Assembly: GCA_018725535.1 (NCBI GenBank)
Contig: QLUS01000016.1
Coordinates: 1 to 20,421 of the forward strand
DNA: 20,421 bases
Origin: Bacillota bacterium
GTDB lineage: Bacteria > Bacillota > UBA994
Reading direction: 5' to 3'
A model generated the notes under the pieces. That model was not told the DNA's origin and did not search any database. It saw nothing but the letters and a program-made list of their open reading frames with translations. The translations under genes were made by a program, and so were the position numbers. Below are positions 1 to 6,096 of the stretch, in pieces. Positions within the stretch are counted from its first letter, which is position 1. Every line of letters begins with the position of its first letter.

Positions 1-1319
1 GCATCCAAAGTGCCGTCCTTGAAGCGGTAGACAAGGCCGCGCTCCGGCAGTACCCGGTGTCCTAGGGTAGCCGTGAGTCTTTGCGGGTTGAAACTATGCA
101 GGGGAACTAACACCTTAGGTGCCAAGGTGTCCGCCACATATTGCAGGTGTTGGGGGATAGCATGCCCCGTCGCGCCGACATAGTGAAACTCAAGCCCGCA
201 CTTTGCCACAAGCGCACGCAGCTTAGCGTAAGCAGGGTCAAAGTCGCCCAGGGGTGTCCCGTTGGAGTGGATGTAGCTTCCGCCGACACCAGCGAAATCT
301 AGCAGCGCAAGGCAGTTACGGTAGCTATTTTGAACTAGGTACTGAGTCGGATTTTCTTTGACCAGAGACGCGCAAATGGCTGTAGTCTCGACAAAGTCCT
401 CCCGCGCAAGCAGCAGACGCGCTAGGTGAGCGGTTTCGCGCTCGAGGACTACCGTCCGCCCGGCGTCTCTGCCTGCATCTAGCATCATACCGAGACGCCT
501 CAGGTTGCGGTGGTAGATGTTAAAGACTGCTAGACCCGTGTTGCTAAGCAAGGCATGCAATTTCCCCAGTAGCATATCTTCAGTCGTGAGATTATCCGGC
601 AAGGAGCCGTCTCCGGTTATCCCCTCGCTCTCCCCTTCTGTTGGCGCACGCAATGTGGTGCCCTCAGAGATAAGCACATCCACGCCGAGAGCTCTCGCCG
701 CCTCCAGCCACTGCGGTGCGACTGGCGGTGTTGTGCCGTAGAGGCGAAAGTCGCCCGTGTAGAGCAGATTGCCGTGTGGTGTGCGAATGTGGAAGGAACA
801 TGCTCCGGAGACATCGTGATCGACCCTAAGCGGTGTAATTACGAAAGGACCATGCGCAAGCGGAGCGTCAAACTGGCATACGCTGTAGTCCCTTTCGCCA
901 TCCACGCCTTCGCCAATGGCACAGAGTGCGCTGTATAGCCCCAAAGACTCCGCAGTGAGGAACACGGGTACGCTTGGGCTAACTAACCCCATTGCACCCA
1001 TATGGTCAAGATGTAAATGGGAGATGAGGACAATCGTCTGCCACGGACTCTTCTCCGCTGACAAGAGCTCCATGCCCTGTCCTAGATCTCGTTGGCGATA
1101 TACGCCTGGCACGGCAGGGATCATATCTAGAAGCAGGTAGTCGTGTACGAGGTGCGCTGGACGCAGCCGAACTTGTTTGTCGCCAAAGATATTGCTCGGG
1201 TTATAGCTAAAACCAAAGTCAAACATCAAGCGGTACTCCCCGTGCTCCACGGAGATAACTGTCCCCCCGATACTCGTGAGGCCAGCCCAAAACTTTAGGT
1301 AGGTGGCAGTTTCTGGCAC
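1..1319 (-). CDS. MBL-fold metallohydrolase, RNase J/beta-CASP-like (3' end outside window)
   Basis: Reading leftward from a GTG at 1319, the frame stays open for 439 codons to the window edge, so the C-terminus is cut off. AGGAGAG lies a suitable distance before the GTG. The protein has the metallo-beta-lactamase metal-binding motif HLHLDH at residues 101-106 in SHLHLDHMG. A second metal region follows around VDHD (H168) and YTGDF (D190). Near the end come TGHAIPQ (H386) and VPLHSFN (H408), laid out like the late histidine motifs of RNase J and related beta-CASP nucleases. It probably hydrolyses a phosphodiester, possibly in RNA, but the substrate cannot be told from sequence. It is not a canonical RNase J: the beta-CASP region is divergent. 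It follows the patatin gene after 63 bases. Family assignment is good; nuclease function is inference. Confidence 0.8.
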   Translation of the reverse strand, partial: MPETATYLKFWAGLTSIGGTVISVEHGEYRLMFDFGFSYNPSNIFGDKQVRLRPAHLVHDYLLLDMIPAVPGVYRQRDLGQGMELLSAEKSPWQTIVLISHLHLDHMGAMGLVSPSVPVFLTAESLGLYSALCAIGEGVDGERDYSVCQFDAPLAHGPFVITPLRVDHDVSGACSFHIRTPHGNLLYTGDFRLYGTTPPVAPQWLEAARALGVDVLISEGTTLRAPTEGESEGITGDGSLPDNLTTEDMLLGKLHALLSNTGLAVFNIYHRNLRRLGMMLDAGRDAGRTVVLERETAHLARLLLAREDFVETTAICASLVKENPTQYLVQNSYRNCLALLDFAGVGGSYIHSNGTPLGDFDPAYAKLRALVAKCGLEFHYVGATGHAIPQHLQYVADTLAPKVLVPLHSFNPQRLTATLGHRVLPERGLVYRFKDGTLD

Positions 1320-1382
1320 GAAGCTCTCTCTCCTATACGCCCAAATAGTCTACTGCATATCCGTGATTATGCATAGGTGTAC

Positions 1383-2150
1383 CTAATGCCCCAGAAACTT
1401 CAGTATCACGGGAAGTGCCGTGCGTGCGGCTGCCCTCCCCGCCTCATAAGCTGGCATCACTTTAGCGAGGTCGCCCATGTGGTGGTTGGCAAGTTCTGGC
1501 ACGATAAGCACATCCGGGGTGTCCATGTGCTGGGAGCGCTGCATCACCTCAAACGACTGCGACAAAATAGCGAAGATGTTGTTTAGCTCCTGTGTTTTTT
1601 GTACGCCTTGATGCAGCCGCACGGCAATAGTCAGGTCCGCGTTCATCTCCCTAACGACGTTCACCGGCACCCCATTCACTAGGCCGCCGTCGGCGAGCAG
1701 CGCGTCCCCGTAAGGCACGGGCGAAAAAATACCCGGCACAGCACAACTTGCCTTTACCGCAAGGGCGGCATTACCCTGCCTCAGCACAACCTCGCGCCCT
1801 GTGTACAAGTCACAGGTTACCGCCGCCACAGGCACCGGCAGCTCCTCGAGCTTAGCGTTATGGAGAATCTCATTGAGCAGATTCTCCATGCGCGCAGCAT
1901 TTACCAGTCCTACCCGCGGCATCGCGAGCTGTACTAAATCGCTCCATTTGGTTCGCAGGGCCAAGGCCAGCATCTGCTCCGGCGAAAGGCCAGCCGCATA
2001 CAGCACCCCGACGAGGCTACCAGCGCTGGTACCGGCGATCACATGGACAGGAATCCGCGCGGACTCTAACTCCGCGAGCACTCCGATATGCGCGATACCC
2101 CTGCCTCCCCCGCCTCCGAGGGCTAATCCCACACATACTTCTCTGCCCAT
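1383..2150 (-). CDS. patatin-like phospholipase family protein (RssA-type)
   Basis: Putative serine acyl hydrolase of 255 residues. It has the complete patatin signature: a glycine-rich oxyanion segment (LALGGGGGRG, residues 9-18), the nucleophile elbow GTSAG with Ser42, and the dyad aspartate in DGG (Asp154). There is no signal peptide or membrane segment, so it is probably cytoplasmic. The length fits the small bacterial RssA/YlbK-like patatins. The ATG is preceded by AGGTGAGG and lies four bases after the stop of the EIIB gene, so the two are likely co-transcribed and translationally coupled. The natural substrate of this subgroup is generally unknown; lipid acyl ester hydrolysis is the family expectation. 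Confidence 0.9.
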   Translation of the reverse strand: MGREVCVGLALGGGGGRGIAHIGVLAELESARIPVHVIAGTSAGSLVGVLYAAGLSPEQMLALALRTKWSDLVQLAMPRVGLVNAARMENLLNEILHNAKLEELPVPVAAVTCDLYTGREVVLRQGNAALAVKASCAVPGIFSPVPYGDALLADGGLVNGVPVNVVREMNADLTIAVRLHQGVQKTQELNNIFAILSQSFEVMQRSQHMDTPDVLIVPELANHHMGDLAKVMPAYEAGRAAARTALPVILKFLGH

Positions 2151-2154
2151 ATCC

Positions 2155-2610
2155 TCACCTCGTCTGGCACCTAGCGATGATGTCTATCCCGGCCGTTACC
2201 GAACCCGCCTCGATAAAGCTCCATTCCCCTTTGTCCATACAGATCACGACGGTGGTCGAGTTGACGTTCTGCCTAGCCGCGTGTCCAGTCAGAGGACTAA
2301 CCAGTGTTTGCATGTGCGCCTTCTCAGCAGAATCTATTAGCCTTCGCAGCTCCTCCGCGTACGCCTGCGACTGAGTTCCCATCACCACCTGCAAGTAGTC
2401 TGCTCCCACGCGGCTAAACCCGGCTGCCCCAAGGCGCTCTAACTCCACCGTATCAACCTGGTTCATATCTACTACGCTTAGCCTAAGCCGCGTCATGCAA
2501 GAATCGACAGCGGTGATGTTTGGGCGGCCGCCAAGCGCCTTTAGCAGCTGTTCGCCGCTGACAGTTGCCGTTAGAGGCGCGGCCGACAGCCTTTGGAGAA
2601 CCTTTTGCAC
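2155..2610 (-). CDS. orphan PTS EIIB domain protein, glucose/N-acetylglucosamine type
   Basis: Single-domain phosphotransfer protein. Residues about 15-95 match the glucose-family EIIB fold, with the phospho-cysteine in AVDSCMTRLR (Cys38). No EIIC permease or EIIA is encoded nearby. After residue about 105 the protein has SPLTG, which is how many fused EIIA domains begin, but the next 40 residues do not look like EIIA. The GTG at 2610 is preferred over the GTG at 2616 because AGGAGG sits seven bases before the former and only one before the latter. Free-standing EIIB proteins without a transporter may act in regulation rather than sugar uptake; that is inference. It lies between the YdjC-type deacetylase and patatin genes in one minus-strand run. 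Confidence 0.8.
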   Translation of the reverse strand: MQKVLQRLSAAPLTATVSGEQLLKALGGRPNITAVDSCMTRLRLSVVDMNQVDTVELERLGAAGFSRVGADYLQVVMGTQSQAYAEELRRLIDSAEKAHMQTLVSPLTGHAARQNVNSTTVVICMDKGEWSFIEAGSVTAGIDIIARCQTR

Positions 2611-2623
2611 GTACACCCCTCCT

Positions 2624-3421
2624 CTATAGTGCTACCTCCCGGTAGGTAACTAACCTAATGCCGCGCTGCCGGAGGCCCTCCTTAAGTTCAGGCGAAACGA
2701 GAAATTCCAACTCTCGCTCCCGCTCGTGCCTTAGCGAGCTCACCTTAAACAAGGCATCATCAACCTTGCCGGGGTGACAAAACACCTCGTAAATCCCATC
2801 CGGCAGACGAGATAGTGTTACTAAGAGCTGTTCGTGCAGCGACAGCACGCCATTCGGGAAACGGAGGCCACTCCCAAGAACTAGGTGCTGGGAGATGGCG
2901 ATGTGGGGGAGTACGAGGGCATGTCGCCATGGGCGAGACTCACGCCAAACATCCCGCACCGTCAAGCGGCGGATACAAGGTATCCTATACTGCTTGGCCA
3001 GCTTAACGGCCAGTTGCATCAGCCGTGGCGCGAGGTGCACGTGGTGATGGCTGTCGAGGTGTGTCGGCCGAACGCCAAAACCGAGCACCCTCTCGATCTG
3101 CGCCCGCCATTCCTGCTCTACCTCGGGTGTCTCAGCCCTGCTCACTGCCGACCGCGAATCACGCCGGAAACCACCCGCCTTGTCCACAAGGCTAGGCACC
3201 TGCCTTTCCGTGAGCAAAGGCCGTCCAGCAGAGAGCGTAAGGTGAACACCACGGCCCGCCTCTGGGGCACTCTGTAAAAGTTTGAGACTGGCGGCTAGAT
3301 CGGGCATATTACCCATGATTGAAGTTGACGTAACGACGCCCTCGGTTATTGCGCGTGCGATGCCCTGACTCACACCCAGTGACAAGCCGAAGTCGTCGGC
3401 GTTGATAATCACTTGCAGCAT
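2624..3421 (-). CDS. ChbG/HpnK (YdjC) family carbohydrate deacetylase
   Basis: Protein of 265 residues from the YdjC family of metal-dependent amidases that deacetylate N-acetylated sugars such as chito-oligosaccharides, or act on hopanoid glycans. The N-terminal INADDFGLS carries the catalytic/metal aspartates (Asp9, Asp10). GVHLTL has His60, and HLDSHHHVHL has the histidine cluster at 121-129. The C-terminal FCHPG is also a family motif. The ATG follows directly on the TAA of the upstream gene with no gap and no clear Shine-Dalgarno, so translation probably depends on coupling. The true substrate is not known; proximity to an N-acetylglucosamine-type EIIB would fit an amino sugar but is weak evidence. 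Confidence 0.9.
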   Translation of the reverse strand: MLQVIINADDFGLSLGVSQGIARAITEGVVTSTSIMGNMPDLAASLKLLQSAPEAGRGVHLTLSAGRPLLTERQVPSLVDKAGGFRRDSRSAVSRAETPEVEQEWRAQIERVLGFGVRPTHLDSHHHVHLAPRLMQLAVKLAKQYRIPCIRRLTVRDVWRESRPWRHALVLPHIAISQHLVLGSGLRFPNGVLSLHEQLLVTLSRLPDGIYEVFCHPGKVDDALFKVSSLRHERERELEFLVSPELKEGLRQRGIRLVTYREVAL

Positions 3422-4183
3422 TTAGTGGCGTTTGCCCGTGTCCACAGGCTTTTCCTTTAGTAACGCGCCGAGGTCATCCCGCAAACGGTGGCAGGCGCCC
3501 TCGTCGCCGTGCGCAACTAATCCGACCGCACCTTCACTGCCGCCAACTCCGCCGCTGTGGACGTGCACAGCCTTGAGGCCATAGAGCAGGCGCAAAGCCT
3601 CAACTTCAGTCACTACTGTACCATAGGCTACAGGGAACAGGCCACACGGCATGCCGTAGGGAGCATCGAGGGGCAGTTGCCCGAGAGCCCTAGCGGCTTC
3701 GGCAACCGACGGGATAAGCTTCTCTAAGCCGACAGGCAGGATGAGGTGCGCTCCTAGCGCGACAAGGTGCCCGTACGCAGCGCCTATCGTGCCGCCGTTC
3801 TTGCCGCCCACCAAAACCCCGACATTCCCTTCTGGGTCTAAGGCGTTGCCGCCCTTAACAAACACATCTAGGACAGTAAAGTCTTGCAGCACTTCCGGCC
3901 ACGTGCGCTGCGAAATCTGGCCTGCTTCAAACGCCAGCGGCTTAAGCCTAGTCTCCGGCGGAGTCAGGCTCCACTTTGATTCCGTGACAAGGCCCGCCGT
4001 GTAGCGGGCCTTATCTACCTGCTCGCCCGTTAGTTCTTCAGCAATGTAGGCGTTGGTGATGCCGCCTGCAACAATCAGGCGACCCTGCTTGCGAGCCCGC
4101 TGCACCTCGGGCATGGACACCACCGCCTTAGCAATTAGCCGTTTGCTGGCGGCTGGCGTCAAGACAAATGTAATAGCGCGCAT
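3422..4183 (-). CDS. conserved protein of unknown function, 253 residues
   Basis: I do not recognise this family by name. The ORF is open further upstream, but the ATG at 4183 has GAGGAGG six bases before it, and the extra 52 upstream codons look like non-coding sequence. The protein is soluble with no signal peptide. It has a GGITNAYIAEELTG segment near residue 40, a KGGNALDPEGN segment near 120, a glycine-rich VGGKNGGTIGAAYGH stretch near 135-150, GAHLILPVGLEKLIPS after that, and YGMPCGLFPVAYGTVVTE near 190. The glycine-rich patches could bind a nucleotide or phosphate, but I cannot assign a reaction. It is the first gene of the minus-strand run ending at the window edge and abuts the deacetylase gene. 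Confidence 0.8.
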   Translation of the reverse strand: MRAITFVLTPAASKRLIAKAVVSMPEVQRARKQGRLIVAGGITNAYIAEELTGEQVDKARYTAGLVTESKWSLTPPETRLKPLAFEAGQISQRTWPEVLQDFTVLDVFVKGGNALDPEGNVGVLVGGKNGGTIGAAYGHLVALGAHLILPVGLEKLIPSVAEAARALGQLPLDAPYGMPCGLFPVAYGTVVTEVEALRLLYGLKAVHVHSGGVGGSEGAVGLVAHGDEGACHRLRDDLGALLKEKPVDTGKRH

Positions 4184-4261
4184 TTTGTTCCTCCTCTTAT
4201 TGTGGCATGAACCCGTTTGTGTGGGCAAGAACACGGCAACACTGTAAGCGAGGTGGTTTAG

Positions 4262-4420
4262 ATGACGATTCGTCCACGAGTATGCAAATCGTGCCACAAA
4301 CAGTACCAGCACTACGTGGGTGCGGCGATGCCAGACCAAGCGCTTTGTTCAGTCTGTCTTGGCAATACTATTGTTATTACCAGCGCTGCTAATGACGATG
4401 AAGAAGAAGAATTCGCGTGA
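4262..4420 (+). CDS. small zinc-ribbon protein, 52 residues
   Basis: A short plus-strand ORF, divergent from the unknown gene at 4183. The ATG at 4262 is preceded by AGGTGG at a five-base spacing. The product starts MTIRPRVCKSC and holds two CxxC knuckles: CKSC (residues 8-11) and CSVC (residues 29-32), separated by 17 residues. That is a typical zinc-ribbon arrangement. It ends in an acidic tail, NDDEEEEFA. The paired cysteines, ribosome binding site and acidic end argue for a real gene. It lies 40 bases upstream of the first tRNA promoter. Function is unknown; small ribbons of this kind often bind nucleic acid or another protein. Confidence 0.65.
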   Translation: MTIRPRVCKSCHKQYQHYVGAAMPDQALCSVCLGNTIVITSAANDDEEEEFA

Positions 4421-4459
4421 ATGCGCTTTTCGCCTTAGAGCACGTGTCAAATCGTGCTA

Positions 4460-4488
4460 TTGGCGCAGGTGACAAACGGTGCTATAAT
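4460..4488 (+). promoter_or_regulatory. sigma-A type promoter P1 of the tRNA operon
   Basis: TTGGCG at 4460-4465, a 17-base spacer, and a perfect TATAAT at 4483-4488. It points toward the tRNA cluster. Two similar 20-base stretches (4441-4460 and 4466-4485) overlap it. Confidence 0.75.
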
Positions 4489-4519
4489 ACTTTAGCAACA
4501 AACATAGCTTACCCGTCAC

Positions 4520-4548
4520 TTGACTTGAGTGTTCAGGTGGTGTAAATT
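4520..4548 (+). promoter_or_regulatory. sigma-A type promoter P2 of the tRNA operon
   Basis: TTGACT at 4520-4525, a 17-base spacer, and TAAATT at 4543-4548. The expected start of transcription is about ten bases before the tRNA-Pro gene, which is usual for stable RNA operons. It lies 60 bases downstream of P1, giving tandem promoters. Confidence 0.7.
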
Positions 4549-4564
4549 CTATGGCGTTGTGTTG

Positions 4565-4642
4565 CGGGGTATAGCGCAGCTTGGCTAGCGCGCCTGCCTT
4601 GGGAGCAGGAGGCCGCAGGTTCGAATCCTGCTACCCCGACCA
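4565..4642 (+). tRNA. tRNA-Pro (anticodon TGG)
   Basis: Acceptor CGGGGTA pairs with TACCCCG, followed by A and an encoded CCA. The anticodon stem CCTGC/GCAGG encloses the loop CTTGGGA, which reads TGG. The T arm GCAGG-TTCGAAT-CCTGC is perfect. It is the first gene of the six-tRNA operon. Confidence 0.97.
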
Positions 4643-4653
4643 ATCTTAAGTGT

Positions 4654-4729
4654 GGCCCCATAGTGAAGCGGTCTAACACACCAGCCTTTCACGCTGGCGA
4701 CACGGGTTCGAATCCCGTTGGGGTCACCA
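4654..4729 (+). tRNA. tRNA-Glu (anticodon TTC)
   Basis: Acceptor GGCCCCA pairs with TGGGGTC, then discriminator A and encoded CCA. Stem CCAGC/GCTGG holds the loop CTTTCAC (anticodon TTC). The T arm is ACGGG-TTCGAAT-CCCGT. It starts 11 bases after tRNA-Pro. Confidence 0.97.
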
Positions 4730-4733
4730 TATT

Positions 4734-4808
4734 GCCGGCGTAGCTCAACGGTAGAGCAGCTGATTTGTAATCAGCAGGTTGCGGGTTCGAATCCCATCGC
4801 CGGCTCCA
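4734..4808 (+). tRNA. tRNA-Thr (anticodon TGT)
   Basis: Acceptor GCCGGCG pairs with CGCCGGC, then T and encoded CCA. Stem GCTGA/TCAGC holds the loop TTTGTAA (anticodon TGT). The T stem GCGGG/CCCAT contains one C-A mismatch and a G-T pair; everything else is canonical. Confidence 0.96.
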
Positions 4809-4824
4809 CCCTCTCCTTACTCAT

Positions 4825-4899
4825 AGGGGCGTCGCCAAGCGGTAAGGCACGGGACTTTGACTCCCGCATGCGTTGGTTCAAATCCAGCCGCCCCTGCCA
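4825..4899 (+). tRNA. tRNA-Gln (anticodon TTG)
   Basis: Acceptor AGGGGCG pairs with CGCCCCT, then G and encoded CCA. Stem CGGGA/TCCCG holds the loop CTTTGAC (anticodon TTG). The T arm is GTTGG-TTCAAAT-CCAGC. Confidence 0.97.
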
Positions 4900-4909
4900 T
4901 TTGTCATAT

Positions 4910-4984
4910 GGGCCATTAGCTCAGCGGTAGAGCACCCGCCTTTTAAGTGGGGTGTCGATGGTTCGAGTCCATCATGGCCCACCA
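4910..4984 (+). tRNA. tRNA-Lys (anticodon TTT)
   Basis: Acceptor GGGCCAT pairs with ATGGCCC, then A and encoded CCA. Stem CCCGC/GTGGG holds the loop CTTTTAA (anticodon TTT). The T arm is GATGG-TTCGAGT-CCATC. Confidence 0.97.
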
Positions 4985-4992
4985 CCAACATT

Positions 4993-5074
4993 GCGAGGAT
5001 GGCGGAATGGCAGACGCACTAGACTTAGGATCTAGCGGGCAACCGTGGGGGTTCGACTCCCCCTCCTCGCACCA
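4993..5074 (+). tRNA. tRNA-Leu (anticodon TAG)
   Basis: Acceptor GCGAGGA pairs with TCCTCGC, then A and encoded CCA. Stem CTAGA/TCTAG holds the loop CTTAGGA (anticodon TAG). The extra-length variable region and GGGGG-TTCGACT-CCCCC T arm fit a class II leucine tRNA. It is the last gene of the operon. Confidence 0.96.
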
Positions 5075-5091
5075 TACGGAATGTCAAGCGG

Positions 5092-5115
5092 CAGTTGGCT
5101 GGGCCAGCTGTTTTT
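5092..5115 (+). terminator. rho-independent terminator of the tRNA operon
   Basis: Stem CAGTTGG/CCAGCTG (one G-T pair) around loop CTGGG, followed by TTTTT at 5111-5115. It sits 17 bases after tRNA-Leu. No T-run exists in the opposite direction, so it serves the plus strand only. Confidence 0.8.
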
Positions 5116-5123
5116 CGCTGCCT

Positions 5124-5579
5124 CTAGTCTTCGCGGTAAACCCACTCATAGATTGTCCAATCAAAGTCTATGAGTTCATCTTGGCCGAAGTACAACTCTA
5201 TCTCGCGCTTTGCTGCGTCTACGCTGTCTGAAGCATGGATGACGTTGCGTCCTTTGCACATGCCAAAGTCGCCTCTAATTGTGCCGCTTACTGCTTCAGC
5301 CGGGTCAGTCTTGCCGACGATGGCGCGCAGCACGCTTACTGCCCTGTGTCCTTGTACACACAGCGCCACAATAGGCCCGCTAGTTATGTAGTCAATAAGC
5401 TTTGGATAGAAGGCCTTACCTTGATGCTCCGCGTAGTGAATGGCCGCTAATTCCCTGCTTGCTTTAAGCATTCTTAGCCCGACAATTTGCAGTCCCTTGC
5501 GCTCAACGCGCGATACGACTGCACCCATAAGTCCCCTCTGAACAGCGTCAGGCTTGATCAGGCAGAGTGTTCTTTCCAT
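5124..5579 (-). CDS. ndk: nucleoside diphosphate kinase
   Basis: Transfers the gamma-phosphate of ATP to nucleoside diphosphates through a phospho-histidine, balancing NTP and dNTP pools in the cytoplasm. The 151 residues match the family length from MERTLCLIKPDAV at the start. The catalytic histidine is His115 in GRNVIHASDS. SGPIVALC and GTIRGDFG are the usual nucleotide-site segments. A longer ORF begins at the GTG at 5600, but family proteins start at MERT, so the ATG at 5579 is chosen; its Shine-Dalgarno (GCGGGGG) is mediocre. It is the last gene after the aminotransferase and SRPBCC genes. Confidence 0.97.
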   Translation of the reverse strand: MERTLCLIKPDAVQRGLMGAVVSRVERKGLQIVGLRMLKASRELAAIHYAEHQGKAFYPKLIDYITSGPIVALCVQGHRAVSVLRAIVGKTDPAEAVSGTIRGDFGMCKGRNVIHASDSVDAAKREIELYFGQDELIDFDWTIYEWVYRED

Positions 5580-5641
5580 CGCAAATACGCCCCCGCTCAC
5601 GTCTTAGTCAGCGTTAGTTCCGCTACGGCCTTAGCGTGCGG

Positions 5642-6082
5642 CTATTGTGCTTCCTCACATAACTTCTTGATGGCGGCAAGCATTCCTGCACTGTTCTCGC
5701 GCACTTTTTTCTTGAGCAGCGGGTTTAAGAGAGCCGCGAGCATCGGCGCGCCAAATTCAAAGTCAACTGTCAATAGAACGTTGACAGCGTCGCCATTTGA
5801 ACTGAGCTGCCACTTGCCTTCGAATTTTTTTAGGTCTCCACTCAACTGCGCGTATTCAATGCGGTAGTCGTCGGGGTAAAACGTATCGCGCTCACGCCAA
5901 GCAATAACACGGCCGTCGACGTTGCTGACCCATTTGCTGACTGTCGTGTTGTCAGAACGCTCTTCAATGGTAACGCTTTGCAAGTTGGGCATAAATTTCG
6001 GGTAGCTCGCCATGTCGGAAACAATCGCCCAGATGCGCGAGATGTCGCCTCTTATAGTGGTGTTAACTTCTACGTATGGCAC
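5642..6082 (-). CDS. SRPBCC (START/polyketide cyclase-like) family protein
   Basis: Protein of 146 residues with the helix-grip pattern of SRPBCC proteins of the COQ10/aromatase type. It starts with a beta strand (YVEVNTTIRG), then a helix (ISRIWAIVSDMASYPKFMPNLQSV), a run of strands, and a long C-terminal amphipathic helix from residue about 112. These proteins bind a hydrophobic ligand in a central cavity; the ligand here is unknown. The GTG at 6082 has AAGGAG nine bases upstream. An ATG four bases earlier is out of frame. It begins 14 bases after the aminotransferase stop, so the two are probably one transcript. Confidence 0.8.
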   Translation of the reverse strand: MPYVEVNTTIRGDISRIWAIVSDMASYPKFMPNLQSVTIEERSDNTTVSKWVSNVDGRVIAWRERDTFYPDDYRIEYAQLSGDLKKFEGKWQLSSNGDAVNVLLTVDFEFGAPMLAALLNPLLKKKVRENSAGMLAAIKKLCEEAQ

Positions 6083-6096
6083 ACATTTCCACTCCT

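Noticed and set aside
1..1319. The metallo-beta-lactamase gene as another broken gene, because only short ORFs are apparent there.
   Set aside because: Translating from the GTG at 1319 gives one open frame to the window edge; it only lacks its stop because the window ends.
1801..2340. 179-codon plus-strand ORF opposite the patatin and EIIB genes.
   Set aside because: It runs across two well-supported minus-strand genes and has low-complexity Pro/Ser composition.
3422..4339. Full 305-codon ORF for the unknown protein.
   Set aside because: The ATG at 4183 has an ideal AGGAGG; the upstream part overlaps the small zinc-ribbon gene on the other strand.
4565..5074. The tRNA array as an integration hotspot with an attachment site.
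   Set aside because: No integrase gene and no repeated tRNA 3' end are present; all six tRNAs are complete and evenly spaced.
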